Assembly: GCA_017471925.1 (NCBI GenBank)
Contig: JAFURM010000035.1
Location: 1-33,563, forward strand
DNA: 33,563 bases
DNA from: Bacteroides sp.
GTDB lineage: Bacteria > Bacteroidota > Bacteroidia > Bacteroidales > Bacteroidaceae
Reading direction: 5' to 3'
The notes under the pieces were generated by a model. It saw only the letters and a program-made list of their open reading frames with translations. It made no database searches and was not told the origin of the DNA. The stretch's first letter is position 1. Every line of letters starts with the position of its first letter. The position numbers were made by a program, and so were the translations under genes. Positions 7,927 to 16,217 of this stretch are shown in pieces.

Positions 7927-8307
7927 TTATTTCTTGCCGTTATTCTTTGCTTCGATACTCAGGGTGGCATGAGGCACGGCACGCAGACGCTCGGCCGGAA
8001 TCAGCTTGCCGGTTTCGCGACAGATGCCATAGGTCTTGTTCTCAATGCGCACCAAAGCGGCCTGCAGTCCTTGGATGAACTTCAGCTGACGCTGCGCTAA
8101 ACGGGTCGTCTCTTCCTTGGAGAGCGTGTTTGCGCCCTCTTCCAGCACCTTGTATGTGGGTGACGTGTCGTCCACGTCATTGCCATCTGCCCCCGTCAGG
8201 GCTGCCTTCAGTTGGTCATAGTTCTTTTGTGCCACTTCTAGTTTCTCCATGATAATGGCGCGAAACTCCTCCAGTTCTGCATCCGAGTATCTTGTCTTTT
8301 CTGCCAT
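7927..8307 (-). CDS. TraR/DksA-family protein with a degenerate zinc finger
   Basis: The 126-residue protein has the coiled-coil layout of DksA: a helical first half (DAELEEFRAIIMEKLEVAQKN), a central acidic loop (DGNDVDDTSP, 41-50) and a second helix leading into YGICRETGKLIPAERLRAVPHAT. The last segment is the zinc-finger position of the family, but only one cysteine (C96) remains of the usual four, so it probably binds no zinc. DksA-type proteins enter the RNA polymerase secondary channel with acidic residues at the coiled-coil tip. Whether this one works with ppGpp cannot be seen. It lies between ileS and lspA, 34 bases after ileS, and is probably co-transcribed with both. Confidence 0.85.
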   Translation of the reverse strand: MAEKTRYSDAELEEFRAIIMEKLEVAQKNYDQLKAALTGADGNDVDDTSPTYKVLEEGANTLSKEETTRLAQRQLKFIQGLQAALVRIENKTYGICRETGKLIPAERLRAVPHATLSIEAKNNGKK

Positions 8308-8341
8308 AATTTTTAATGTGTTAATTTCGGTTAGTATTATA

Positions 8342-11300
8342 TTATTGTTTTACGACGTTCACCCACAAGGCAAAGTCATCGAAGTCCAGCTGTGTGCCAT
8401 TCTCCACATGGTCTGCCAATATCAGTGATTTTCCTAAAACCTGGTTGCAAATATACTCCTTATATTCCATAACCGCATCATCCGTTTGCGGATTTTTAGA
8501 TAAGGTAATCTTTATTTTGTCGGTTATCTCGAAACCGCTTGATTTTCGGATGTTTTGGATGCGGTTCACCAGTTCACGGGCCACGCCTTCGCGACGCAGT
8601 TCTTCGGTGATGGTCACCTCCAAAGCAACGGTCAGCCTGCCTTCGTTGGCCACCAGCCATCCGGGGATATCCTCGCTGAAGATTTCCACATCGGCTGTTT
8701 CAATGACCGCTTCGACTCCGTCCAGATTCAGGGTATAGGCACCGTTTCTCTCCAGCTCGGCGATGGCCTCCTGTGACAGGGCGGCTACGGCAGCGGCTAT
8801 GGCCTTCATCTGCTTGCCGAACTTGGGACCCAGTTTCTTGAAGTCACACTTCACCTTCTTCACCAATACACCGGCAGCACCTTCCACAAACTTGATTTCC
8901 TTCACGTTCACTTCGTTCATGATGAGGTTCTTCACGGCTTCGATGTGGGCACGCTGCTCTTCGTCCACCACGGGCACCATGATGCACTGCAGCGGTTGGC
9001 GCACCTTGATGTTCACCTTGCGGCGCAGAGCCAGCACCATAGAGGTGATGTCTTGCGCTATCTTCATGCGGGCTTCCAGCTCTTTGTCGATAACGGTCTC
9101 ATCACAGTCGGGGTACTTGGCTAAGTGAACTGACACCACCGAGTCGCGTCCCGTTACGGCAATCAAGTCGGCATAGAGTTTGTCGGCATAGAAGGGGGCA
9201 ATGGGTGCCATCAGCTTGGCTACAGTCTCCAGACAGGTATAGAGGGTCTGGTAGGCTGAGAGCTTGTCGGTGGTCATGCCGCCGCCCCAGAAACGTTTAC
9301 GGTTTAGTCGAACATACCAGTTGGAGAGGTTGTCGTTCACGAAGTCCTGAATGAGGCGTCCGGCCTTGGTGGGCTCGTAGTCGTTGTAGCAAGCGTCCAC
9401 GTCCTTCACCAGCGTGTTGAGCACGGAGAGAATCCAGCGGTCAATCTCGGGGCGTTCTGCCATCGGCACGTCGGCTTCCTTGTACTCGAAGTTGTCCACG
9501 TTGGCATAGAGGGCAAAGAATGAGTATGTATTATATAAGGTGCCGAAGAACTTGCGGCGCACCTCGTCCACTCCGTCAGTGTCGAATTTCAGGTTGTCCC
9601 ACGGAGACGAGTTGGTTATCATGTACCAGCGCAAGGGGTCGGAGCCATACTTCTCGATGGTCGTGAAGGGGTCTACAGCATTGCCCAGACGCTTCGACAT
9701 TTTGTTGCCGTTCTTGTCGAGCACCAATCCGTTGGATATTACGGCCTTGTAGGAGACACTGTCGAATACCATCGTGGCGATGGCGTGGAGGGTAAAGAAC
9801 CATCCGCGCGTTTGATCCACACCCTCGGCAATGAAGTCGGCGGGATAAACCTGGTGAGTGTCGAGCAGTTCCTTATTCTCGAATGGGTAGTGAATCTGTG
9901 CGTAAGGCATGGCACCGGAGTCGAACCACACGTCGATAAGGTCCGTCTCACGCTTCATGGGTTTGCCATCCGCAGACACGAGCACAATGTCGTCTACATA
10001 GGGACGGTGCAGGTCTATCTTGTCGTAGTTCTCTGGCGTGTACACGCCCGGCTCGAAGCCACGCTCCTTGTAGGGGTTGGCGGTCATCACGCCGGCAGCC
10101 ACGGCTTTCTCCACTTCGTTGTAGAGTTCTTCCACAGACTCAATGCAGATTTCCTCGCTGCCATCCTCGGTGCGCCAGATGGGGAGAGGAGTTCCCCAGT
10201 AGCGGGAGCGGGAGAGGTTCCAGTCGTTCAGGTTCTCCAGCCACTTGCCAAAGCGACCTGTACCGGTGCTTTCGGGCTTCCAGTTGATGGTTTTGTTCAA
10301 CTCCATCATGCGCTCCTTGCAGGCTGTGGAACGGATGAACCAGCTGTCCAGCGGGTAGTAGAGCACCGGTTTGTCGGTGCGCCAGCAGTGCGGATAGTTG
10401 TGCACGTGCTTCTCTATCTTGAACGCCTTGTTGGCGGCCTTCATCATCATGCAGATGTAGATGTCGAGGCTTTCGGCAGCCTGGGCGGCTTTTTCGTCAT
10501 ACTTGCCATCGACGGTGAACTGCGGGTCGTAGGCATTCTTCACCCAGCGGCCTTCGTATTCCTTGTAAGCTTCCGTGTCGACGCAGGCATTGACAAAGGC
10601 TTCGTCCAGCTCTTCCATCAGGTAGAACTTACCGGTGAGGTCCACCATGGGGCGGGTCTCGCCGCGCTTGTTTATCATAAAGAGCGAAGGGATGCCGGCT
10701 GCACGTGCCACAAAGGCGTCATCGGCACCAAAGGTGGGTGCGATGTGCACGATACCCGTACCGTCTTCCGTAGTGACATAGTCGCCGGGGATGACGCGAA
10801 ATGCCTTGTCGCCGGCATCGGCCCAGTTACCTTGATCATCTACGCTCACGGGCTTCACCCAGGGGATGAGCTGCTCGTACTCCATGCCCACGAGGTCGGT
10901 ACCCTTGTACTCGCCTACAATCTTGAACGGAATCAGTTTGTCGCCGGGCTTATAGTCCTCGAGTGCAAGTTCTTCCGCCTTTTTGTTGAAGTGGGTATAA
11001 AGCAGCGCCTTGGCCAGCACTACGGTCATTTTCTCGCCGGTGTAGCCGTTGTAGGTCTGCACGGCTACGTAGTCTATCTTGGGACCCACGCAGAGGGCAG
11101 TGTTGGAGGGCAGTGTCCAGGGTGTGGTAGTCCATGCAATGAAGTAAGGTGTACCCCACTCTGCCATTTCGGGTTTGGGGTTCTTCATTTTGAATTGTCC
11201 AACTACGGTGGTGTCCTTCACGTCGCGGTAGCATCCGGGTTGGTTCAGTTCGTGCGAACTGAGTCCTGTACCTGCTGCCGGAGAATAGGGCTGAATGGTA

Positions 11301-11833
11301 TATCCTTTATATAACAGGCTCTTCTTGTAAAGTTGCTTCAACAGCCACCACAGGGTCTCGATGTAGCGGTTGTCGTAGGTGATATAGGGATTGTCCAGAT
11401 CTACCCAGTAGCCCATTTTGTGTGTCAGGTCGGTCCACTCCTTGGTGAACTTCATCACGTCCTTGCGGCAGGCGGCGTTGTACTCGGCCACGGAAATGGT
11501 CTTGCCGATATCCTCTTTCGTGATGCCCAGCGCTTTCTCCACGCCCAATTCCACGGGCAGGCCATGCGTGTCCCAGCCGGCTTTACGCTTCACCTGGAAA
11601 CCCTTCATCGTCTTGTATCGGCAGAAGATGTCTTTAATGGAACGTGCCATCACGTGGTGAATGCCTGGCATACCGTTGGCAGAGGGAGGTCCTTCGAAGA
11701 AAACGAAGGAAGGACACCCTTCACGTTCTGTCATACTCTTGGCGAACACTTGGTCCGCATCCCACCTCTTCAACACTTCTTTGTTGATTTCCGAAAGATT
11801 AAAGTTCTGATATTCGGCAAACTTCTTACCCAT
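8342..11833 (-). CDS. ileS: Isoleucyl-tRNA synthetase
   Basis: IleS attaches isoleucine to its tRNA in the cytoplasm. The 1163-residue protein is a class I synthetase. The ATP-binding HIGH motif appears as GIHH at residues 57-60 (NGMPGIHHVMAR), a form I recall from Bacteroidota IleS. KMSKR is intact at 711-715 (GNKMSKRLGN). GWDTHGLPVE, the editing-domain TTPWTLPSN and the WF(D)SG motif (DVWFDSGAMPYAQ) are present. The long C-terminal region lacks the four-cysteine zinc site of the E. coli enzyme and looks like the eukaryote-like IleS type, the group often tolerant to mupirocin (inference only). It is the first gene of the minus-strand cluster ileS, dksA-like, lspA, lipoprotein and small hypothetical. 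Confidence 0.97.
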   Translation of the reverse strand: MGKKFAEYQNFNLSEINKEVLKRWDADQVFAKSMTEREGCPSFVFFEGPPSANGMPGIHHVMARSIKDIFCRYKTMKGFQVKRKAGWDTHGLPVELGVEKALGITKEDIGKTISVAEYNAACRKDVMKFTKEWTDLTHKMGYWVDLDNPYITYDNRYIETLWWLLKQLYKKSLLYKGYTIQPYSPAAGTGLSSHELNQPGCYRDVKDTTVVGQFKMKNPKPEMAEWGTPYFIAWTTTPWTLPSNTALCVGPKIDYVAVQTYNGYTGEKMTVVLAKALLYTHFNKKAEELALEDYKPGDKLIPFKIVGEYKGTDLVGMEYEQLIPWVKPVSVDDQGNWADAGDKAFRVIPGDYVTTEDGTGIVHIAPTFGADDAFVARAAGIPSLFMINKRGETRPMVDLTGKFYLMEELDEAFVNACVDTEAYKEYEGRWVKNAYDPQFTVDGKYDEKAAQAAESLDIYICMMMKAANKAFKIEKHVHNYPHCWRTDKPVLYYPLDSWFIRSTACKERMMELNKTINWKPESTGTGRFGKWLENLNDWNLSRSRYWGTPLPIWRTEDGSEEICIESVEELYNEVEKAVAAGVMTANPYKERGFEPGVYTPENYDKIDLHRPYVDDIVLVSADGKPMKRETDLIDVWFDSGAMPYAQIHYPFENKELLDTHQVYPADFIAEGVDQTRGWFFTLHAIATMVFDSVSYKAVISNGLVLDKNGNKMSKRLGNAVDPFTTIEKYGSDPLRWYMITNSSPWDNLKFDTDGVDEVRRKFFGTLYNTYSFFALYANVDNFEYKEADVPMAERPEIDRWILSVLNTLVKDVDACYNDYEPTKAGRLIQDFVNDNLSNWYVRLNRKRFWGGGMTTDKLSAYQTLYTCLETVAKLMAPIAPFYADKLYADLIAVTGRDSVVSVHLAKYPDCDETVIDKELEARMKIAQDITSMVLALRRKVNIKVRQPLQCIMVPVVDEEQRAHIEAVKNLIMNEVNVKEIKFVEGAAGVLVKKVKCDFKKLGPKFGKQMKAIAAAVAALSQEAIAELERNGAYTLNLDGVEAVIETADVEIFSEDIPGWLVANEGRLTVALEVTITEELRREGVARELVNRIQNIRKSSGFEITDKIKITLSKNPQTDDAVMEYKEYICNQVLGKSLILADHVENGTQLDFDDFALWVNVVKQ

Positions 11834-11914
11834 TGTTTTTATATTTTATTTTTTATACACGAATATTGATGCCTACGGTGCCTCTTTCGAAACTCCCGTT
11901 GCTTATTAAGGGCG

Positions 11915-11922
11915 CAAATTTA
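11915..11922 (-). promoter_or_regulatory. Candidate -7 element for ileS
   Basis: On the minus strand this reads TAAATTTG, an exact TAnnTTTG match, about 80 bases before the ileS ATG. A TTTG at the ideal -33 distance is not seen. Confidence 0.35.
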
Positions 11923-12091
11923 CAAAAAAGTTGGATAATGGAGAATTATTCGTGCAAATTATTGATAATCCGCCCTAATCCGGACGTCTCTTCCGTGACT
12001 GAATTTGATATTTGACACGCTCACTTGTCTGTGGCGAACTTTCTGCGTTTCCGTTTGTTCCTTCTACTGTTTCTTTTAAAGTACAGTCATT

Positions 12092-12784
12092 ATGAATACG
12101 AAGACTTTCTCATCCGCCCCTCGCCAAACGAAGGGAATCTACAGCCTGCTGCATCTCGTTGTGGTGCTGCTTTCGCTGTTTCTCGTGCTCTGTATCTCTA
12201 TCGACACCTTCAACGGTACGCCCTACTATCGTCAGTCGGGCTACATGCACATACAGTTGGGGGTGTGCGTGGTGTTTCTGTTGGATTTCTTTTGGGAATG
12301 GAAGCTGGCTCCCCGGAAGAGGGCTTACTTCTACAGCCACCTCATTTTTCTGCTGGTCTCCATCCCCTACCTGAACATTGTGGAGTGGCTCCACCTTCCT
12401 CTGACTTCTGAGACGGCCTACTTGTTGCGCTTCATGCCGTTAGTGCGGGGCGGATATGCCATCTACATCCTCATCAGCTGGCTGACGCACAACCGTGCCT
12501 CTACGCTGATAGTGAGCTATCTGAGCATACTCCTGGCCTGTATATACTTTTCCAGCCTGGTGTTCTTTGTGGCCGAGTTTGGCATCAATCCGCTTGTCCA
12601 CAACTACGGTGACGCCCTGTGGTGGGCCTTCATGGATGCTACTACGGTGGGGTCCAACATCATTGCCGTGACCTTCAGCGGACGAATGCTCTCCATTCTG
12701 CTGGCCGCCATCGGCATGATGATGTTCCCCATCTTCACCGTCTATATTACGGACGTGGTCACTCAAACTCGCCCCAAGCCTTGA
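12092..12784 (+). CDS. Potassium-channel-like membrane protein with a non-canonical pore motif
   Basis: The 230-residue protein has about five to six hydrophobic segments (near 19-37, 50-68, 82-97, 110-130, 142-163 and 195-218). The last two flank a re-entrant loop, as in voltage-gated-like potassium channels. The pore region reads ALWWAFMDATTVGSN, with TTVGSN at 184-189. Canonical channels have TVGYGD there, so the tyrosine, second glycine and aspartate are all changed. Potassium selectivity is therefore doubtful; it may be a non-selective cation channel or have lost conduction. Loop residues before it (WWAFMDATTV) agree well with the pore helix of the family. A few arginines in the fourth segment (RFMPLVRGGY) are weak evidence of a voltage sensor. 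It diverges from ileS and overlaps carB by 26 bases tail to tail. Confidence 0.75.
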   Translation: MNTKTFSSAPRQTKGIYSLLHLVVVLLSLFLVLCISIDTFNGTPYYRQSGYMHIQLGVCVVFLLDFFWEWKLAPRKRAYFYSHLIFLLVSIPYLNIVEWLHLPLTSETAYLLRFMPLVRGGYAIYILISWLTHNRASTLIVSYLSILLACIYFSSLVFFVAEFGINPLVHNYGDALWWAFMDATTVGSNIIAVTFSGRMLSILLAAIGMMMFPIFTVYITDVVTQTRPKP

Positions 12785-15700
12785 TGGCCAGGTCGTCCAC
12801 CGACATGGTGCAGAAGGCGTTGATGAAGGCTCCGGCCAGCCGGGCATTGGTAATGAGAGGTATGTTGAGGTCGATGGCCGCACGACGTATCTTGTAGCCA
12901 TTGCTCAGCTCGCCGCTGGTGAGGTTCTTCGGAATGTTCACCACCAGGTCTATCTCTTTCCGGTGTAACAGTTCCAATGCCTGGGGCTGTCCCTCCTCGC
13001 TGGGCCAGTGTACCAACGTGTTTTCCACCCTGTTTTCGGTGAGAAACCTGGAGGAACCTCCGGTGGCATAGAGCCTGTAGCCCTTCTGCTTCAGCAGCCG
13101 TGCGGCATCCAGCATGTCTGTTTTCTGCTTGGCATTGCCGGTGGAGAGCAGGATGCCTTTTCCCTTCTGCGGAATGCGGTAGCCCACGGAGAGCATCGCC
13201 TTCAGGATGGCACAAGAGGTGTCTGAGCCAAGGCAGCCCACCTCGCCCGTAGAGGCCATGTCCACTCCCAGTACGGGGTCGGCCTTCTGCAGACGGTTGA
13301 AGGAGAACTGACTGGCCTTGATGCCCACATAATCCAGGTCGAACAGATTCTTTCCCGGCTTCTCCACGGGCAGCCCCAGCATCACTCGGGTAGCCAATTC
13401 GATAAAGTTGATTTTCAGCACCTTGCTCACAAAGGGAAAGGAGCGAGAGGCACGCAGGTTGCACTCGATAACCTTGATGTCGTTGTCACGGGCCAGAAAC
13501 TGGATGTTGAAGGGGCCGGAGATGTCCAGTTCTTTGGCTATCTGCCGTGTGATGCGCTTGATGCGTCGCACGGTTTCCACATAGAGTTTCTGGGGCGGGA
13601 ACTGAATGGTGGCATCGCCGCTATGCACACCGGCATACTCGATGTGTTCAGAAATGGCATAGACGATGATTTCGCCATTGCGGGCCACGGCATCCATCTC
13701 CACCTCCTTGGCATGCTCGATAAACTGGCTCACCACCACCGGGTGTTTCTTCGACACATTGGCGGCCAGCTTGAGGAAACGCTCCAGTTCTTCCTCGTTG
13801 GAGCAGACATTCATGGCCGCGCCGCTGAGCACGTAGGAGGGACGAACCAGTACGGGGAAGCCCACCTTGTCAATGAACCGATGGATGTCGTCCATCGAGG
13901 TGAGCGCACTCCATTCGGGCTGATCCACTCCGATGCGATCCAGCATGGCCGAGAACTTGTCGCGGTCTTCGGCATTGTCTATGCTCTTGGCCGAGGTACC
14001 CAGGATGCGGACGCCCTGTGCATCCAGGCGTAAAGCCAGGTTGTTAGGAATCTGTCCGCCGGTGCTGACGATGACACCGTAAGGATTCTCCAACTCCAGG
14101 ATGTCCATCACACGCTCAAAGGTAAGTTCATCGAAATAGAGACGGTCGCACATGTCGTAGTCGGTGGAAACGGTTTCGGGATTATAGTTAATCATGACGC
14201 TGCGGAAGCCTGTCGTCTTTGCTCCCCCACCTGCTTCGGAAGCAGAAGGGGCATCTGAGAATTTTTGGGGAGCGGAGGTGTGTTCCGAAAGTTTCTTGAT
14301 GGTCTTCAGGGTCTGCACGCCACACCAGTCGAACTCCACGGACGACCCGATGCGGTAGGCACCGCTGCCCAAAACCACGATGGAGCGGTGGTCGCCGAGG
14401 TAACGGAGGTCATGGGAAACGGTTGCCGGATTTTTGCCCGACGAAGCGGGAAGAGTCTCTGCCGGCAGGTATTGCGGATAGGTGACGTAGAGGTAATTGG
14501 TTTGTGCGGGATATTCGGCAGCAAGGGTATCTATCTGTTTCACTACGGGAAGGATGCCCTGTCTCTTGCGGTAGTTGCGCACTATCAAGGCCGCTTCCTC
14601 ACCGCTCATCGTGGCCTCTAACCCAAGGGCGCGGGCTATCTGGAAGTCACTGAATCCCTGACGCTTTGCCCGGGAAATGAGCGGCATGAGTGACGTGTCA
14701 TGCGGTGCCGCACCGGCCTCTGCAGGAGTCGTGGCCGTGAGAAGGCTCGCTGCCTGCACACCGTTGTCCGTAAGTGCTCCGCTGACGGTGCGCAGTTCCT
14801 TTGCCGTCTCCATGATGTTCTGCAGTTTGCAGAGGAACCACTTGTCTATCCGGGTCAGACGGTGTATCTGTTCCACGGTGTAGCCTGCACGTAGGGCTTT
14901 GGAGATGACGAAGATGCGCTTGTCGGTAGGCTCGCGCAAGGCTTTGTCCACGTCGTCAATGACCAGTTCCCTATTTTCCACGAAGCCGTGCATCCCCTGC
15001 CCTATCATGCGGAGGCCCTTCTGGATGGTTTCTTCGAAGGTGCGGCCGATGGCCATCACCTCACCCACAGACTTCATCGAACTGCCCAGCTCGCGATCCA
15101 CACCATGAAACTTGCCAAGGTCCCAGCGAGGAATCTTGCACACCACGTAGTCCAGAGCCGGTTCAAAGAAGGCACTGGTGGTCTTGGTGACGGAGTTTTT
15201 CAGTTCGAACAGGCCATATCCCAGTCCCAATTTGGCCGCCACGAAGGCCAGGGGATAGCCCGTGGCCTTGGATGCCAAGGCGGAAGAGCGGCTCAGTCGG
15301 GCATTGACCTCAATGACGCGATAGTCTTCCGACTCAGGGTCGTAGGCGTACTGCACGTTGCATTCGCCTACGATGCCGATGTGGCGGATGATACGGATGG
15401 CCAGTTCGCGCAGCTTGTGATAATCCGTGTTGGAGAGCGTCTGGCTGGGAGCGATGACGATACTCTCTCCCGTGTGGATGCCCAGGGGGTCGAAGTTCTC
15501 CATATTGCAGACGGTGATGCAGTTGTCGAAGCGGTCGCGTACCACCTCGTATTCCACCTCTTTCCACCCCTTCAGGCTCTTCTCCACCAGCACCTGCGGG
15601 GAGAAGGCGAAGGCTTTTTCGGCCAGTGCATCCAGTTCCTCCTCGTTGTCACAGAAGCCCGAGCCGAGTCCACCCAGGGCATATGCCGCCCGGATGATGA

Positions 15701-16193
15701 CGGGATAACCCAGCTCGCTGGCGGCCCTGCGGGCATCGGCCAGGTTTTCCACTGCCTCGCTTTTGATGGTCTTCACGCCGATTTCGTCCAGCTTGCGGAC
15801 AAACAGTTCGCGGTCTTCCGTGTCCATGATGGCCTGCACAGGGGTGCCGAGCACCCTGACTCCATATTTCCGGAAAACGCCTTCCCGATAGAGCGACACG
15901 CCGCAGTTCAGGGCCGTCTGTCCGCCAAAGGAGAGGAGGACGCCGTCAGGCCTTTCCTTCTCGATGACACGCTCCACGAAATAAGGGGTGACGGGCAGGA
16001 AGTAAATCTGGTCGGCCACACCCTCCGAGGTCTGCACGGTGGCGATGTTGGGGTTGATGAGAACAGTCTTTATGCCCTCCTCCTTCAATGCTTTGAGTGC
16101 CTGGGAGCCGCTGTAGTCAAACTCGCCGGCCTCGCCTATTTTCAGTGCGCCCGAGCCCAGGAGCAGCACTTTCTTTATTTGGTCATTCTTCAT
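12759..16193 (-). CDS. carB: Carbamoyl phosphate synthetase, large (synthetase) subunit
   Basis: CarB makes carbamoyl phosphate from bicarbonate, ATP and ammonia delivered by CarA, for pyrimidine and arginine synthesis. The 1144-residue protein shows the duplicated architecture: a first ATP-grasp half (KVLLLGSGALKIGEAGEFDYSG at 8-29, then FGGQTALNCG and VIEVNARLSRSSALASKATGYP), an oligomerisation region, a second ATP-grasp half (VVLGSGAYRIGSSVEFDWCG, then MINYNPETVSTDYD), and an MGS-like regulatory domain near the end. It is about 70 residues longer than the usual ~1073. The excess sits in low-complexity inserts near 470-490, around 600, and around 650-675 (SAPQKFSDAPSASEAGGG). Two of these are encoded by perfect DNA palindromes. 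carA lies 24 bases upstream; the stop overlaps the convergent channel gene. Confidence 0.97.
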   Translation of the reverse strand: MKNDQIKKVLLLGSGALKIGEAGEFDYSGSQALKALKEEGIKTVLINPNIATVQTSEGVADQIYFLPVTPYFVERVIEKERPDGVLLSFGGQTALNCGVSLYREGVFRKYGVRVLGTPVQAIMDTEDRELFVRKLDEIGVKTIKSEAVENLADARRAASELGYPVIIRAAYALGGLGSGFCDNEEELDALAEKAFAFSPQVLVEKSLKGWKEVEYEVVRDRFDNCITVCNMENFDPLGIHTGESIVIAPSQTLSNTDYHKLRELAIRIIRHIGIVGECNVQYAYDPESEDYRVIEVNARLSRSSALASKATGYPLAFVAAKLGLGYGLFELKNSVTKTTSAFFEPALDYVVCKIPRWDLGKFHGVDRELGSSMKSVGEVMAIGRTFEETIQKGLRMIGQGMHGFVENRELVIDDVDKALREPTDKRIFVISKALRAGYTVEQIHRLTRIDKWFLCKLQNIMETAKELRTVSGALTDNGVQAASLLTATTPAEAGAAPHDTSLMPLISRAKRQGFSDFQIARALGLEATMSGEEAALIVRNYRKRQGILPVVKQIDTLAAEYPAQTNYLYVTYPQYLPAETLPASSGKNPATVSHDLRYLGDHRSIVVLGSGAYRIGSSVEFDWCGVQTLKTIKKLSEHTSAPQKFSDAPSASEAGGGAKTTGFRSVMINYNPETVSTDYDMCDRLYFDELTFERVMDILELENPYGVIVSTGGQIPNNLALRLDAQGVRILGTSAKSIDNAEDRDKFSAMLDRIGVDQPEWSALTSMDDIHRFIDKVGFPVLVRPSYVLSGAAMNVCSNEEELERFLKLAANVSKKHPVVVSQFIEHAKEVEMDAVARNGEIIVYAISEHIEYAGVHSGDATIQFPPQKLYVETVRRIKRITRQIAKELDISGPFNIQFLARDNDIKVIECNLRASRSFPFVSKVLKINFIELATRVMLGLPVEKPGKNLFDLDYVGIKASQFSFNRLQKADPVLGVDMASTGEVGCLGSDTSCAILKAMLSVGYRIPQKGKGILLSTGNAKQKTDMLDAARLLKQKGYRLYATGGSSRFLTENRVENTLVHWPSEEGQPQALELLHRKEIDLVVNIPKNLTSGELSNGYKIRRAAIDLNIPLITNARLAGAFINAFCTMSVDDLAIKAWGEFE
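14221..14273. repeat. Nested palindromic insert in carB
   Basis: CTGCTTC at 14231-14237 and GAAGCAG at 14239-14245 form a perfect hairpin with a one-base loop. It is enclosed by GCTCCCC at 14221-14227 and its inverse GGGGAGC at 14267-14273. It encodes part of a low-complexity peptide that CarB proteins normally lack. Confidence 0.6.
14703..14715. repeat. Second short palindrome in a carB insert
   Basis: CGGTGC at 14703-14708 and GCACCG at 14710-14715 are perfect inverse copies with a one-base spacer. They encode part of an alanine- and threonine-rich insert (TATTPAEAGAAPHDTS) in the central region of CarB. Confidence 0.5.
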
Positions 16194-16217
16194 TGTAGTC
16201 TGTTTTTGATGAAACGA

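Noticed and set aside
9785-11314. Long plus-strand open frame (509 codons) opposite ileS
   Set aside because: The synthetase motifs are all on the minus strand; the opposite frame is a composition artefact.
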